A stretch of 5,698 bases of DNA from Candidatus Kuenenia stuttgartensis (lineage in GTDB: Bacteria; Planctomycetota; Planctomycetia; Pirellulales; UBA1268): assembly GCA_945876515.1 (NCBI GenBank), contig CAMCPF010000216.1, forward strand, positions 1 through 5,698. Reading direction: 5' to 3'. Position 1 is the first letter of the stretch. Each line of letters starts with the position of its first letter. A model generated the notes under the pieces. That model was not told where the DNA came from, made no database searches, and saw only the letters and a list, made by a program, of their open reading frames with translations. Below are positions 5,675 to 5,698 of the stretch, one piece after another. Position numbers and translations under genes: made by a program.

Positions 5675-5698
5675 ACCACCGGCGTTCGCGACGGGTCA

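Noticed and set aside
1..5698. CRISPR array, tRNA, rRNA or insertion sequence
   Set aside because: No regularly spaced repeats, no cloverleaf-like stretch, no transposase motif and no terminal inverted repeats were found on reading both strands.

Overview
The window is GC-rich bacterial chromosome with compact, almost wall-to-wall coding. Three things point to a planctomycete, probably of the Pirellulales type: a membrane-anchored Ser/Thr kinase with a DMG (not DFG) motif and a beta-helix-like C-terminus, two proteins that open with a short CPxC/CPNGH zinc ribbon, and a small exported CxxCH protein rich in Lys and Asp. The lineage is inferred from gene style; no marker gene is present.

Layout. 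(1) 1-702, minus strand: the N-terminal 234 codons of a zinc-ribbon protein that runs off the left edge. (2) 703-878: a divergent intergenic region that must hold start signals for both flanking genes. (3) 879-1583, plus strand: a zinc-ribbon membrane protein with about five transmembrane segments. (4) 1592-2974, plus strand, 8 bases later: an HD-domain phosphohydrolase that carries the full SAMHD1/dNTPase-type catalytic set. (5) 2980-3366, minus strand, convergent with only 5 bases between stop codons: a secreted single-heme c-type cytochrome-like protein. (6) 3367-3499: a short spacer with a ribosome binding site, two overlapping palindromes and an imperfect inverted repeat. (7) 3500-5662, minus strand: a complete 720-residue Hanks-type Ser/Thr kinase with one transmembrane helix and a large predicted extracytoplasmic domain. 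The last 36 bases are its upstream flank.

Working together. The plus-strand pair looks like a two-gene transcription unit, a membrane zinc-ribbon protein followed by a nucleotide hydrolase. The kinase and the CxxCH gene point the same way and may share a transcript. No mobile element, CRISPR array, tRNA or rRNA was seen. I do not see strong evidence for a new defence system. The points most worth following are the kinase's extracytoplasmic domain, the CxxCH protein that lacks a usual sixth heme ligand, and the link between the zinc-ribbon membrane protein and the SAMHD1-like enzyme.
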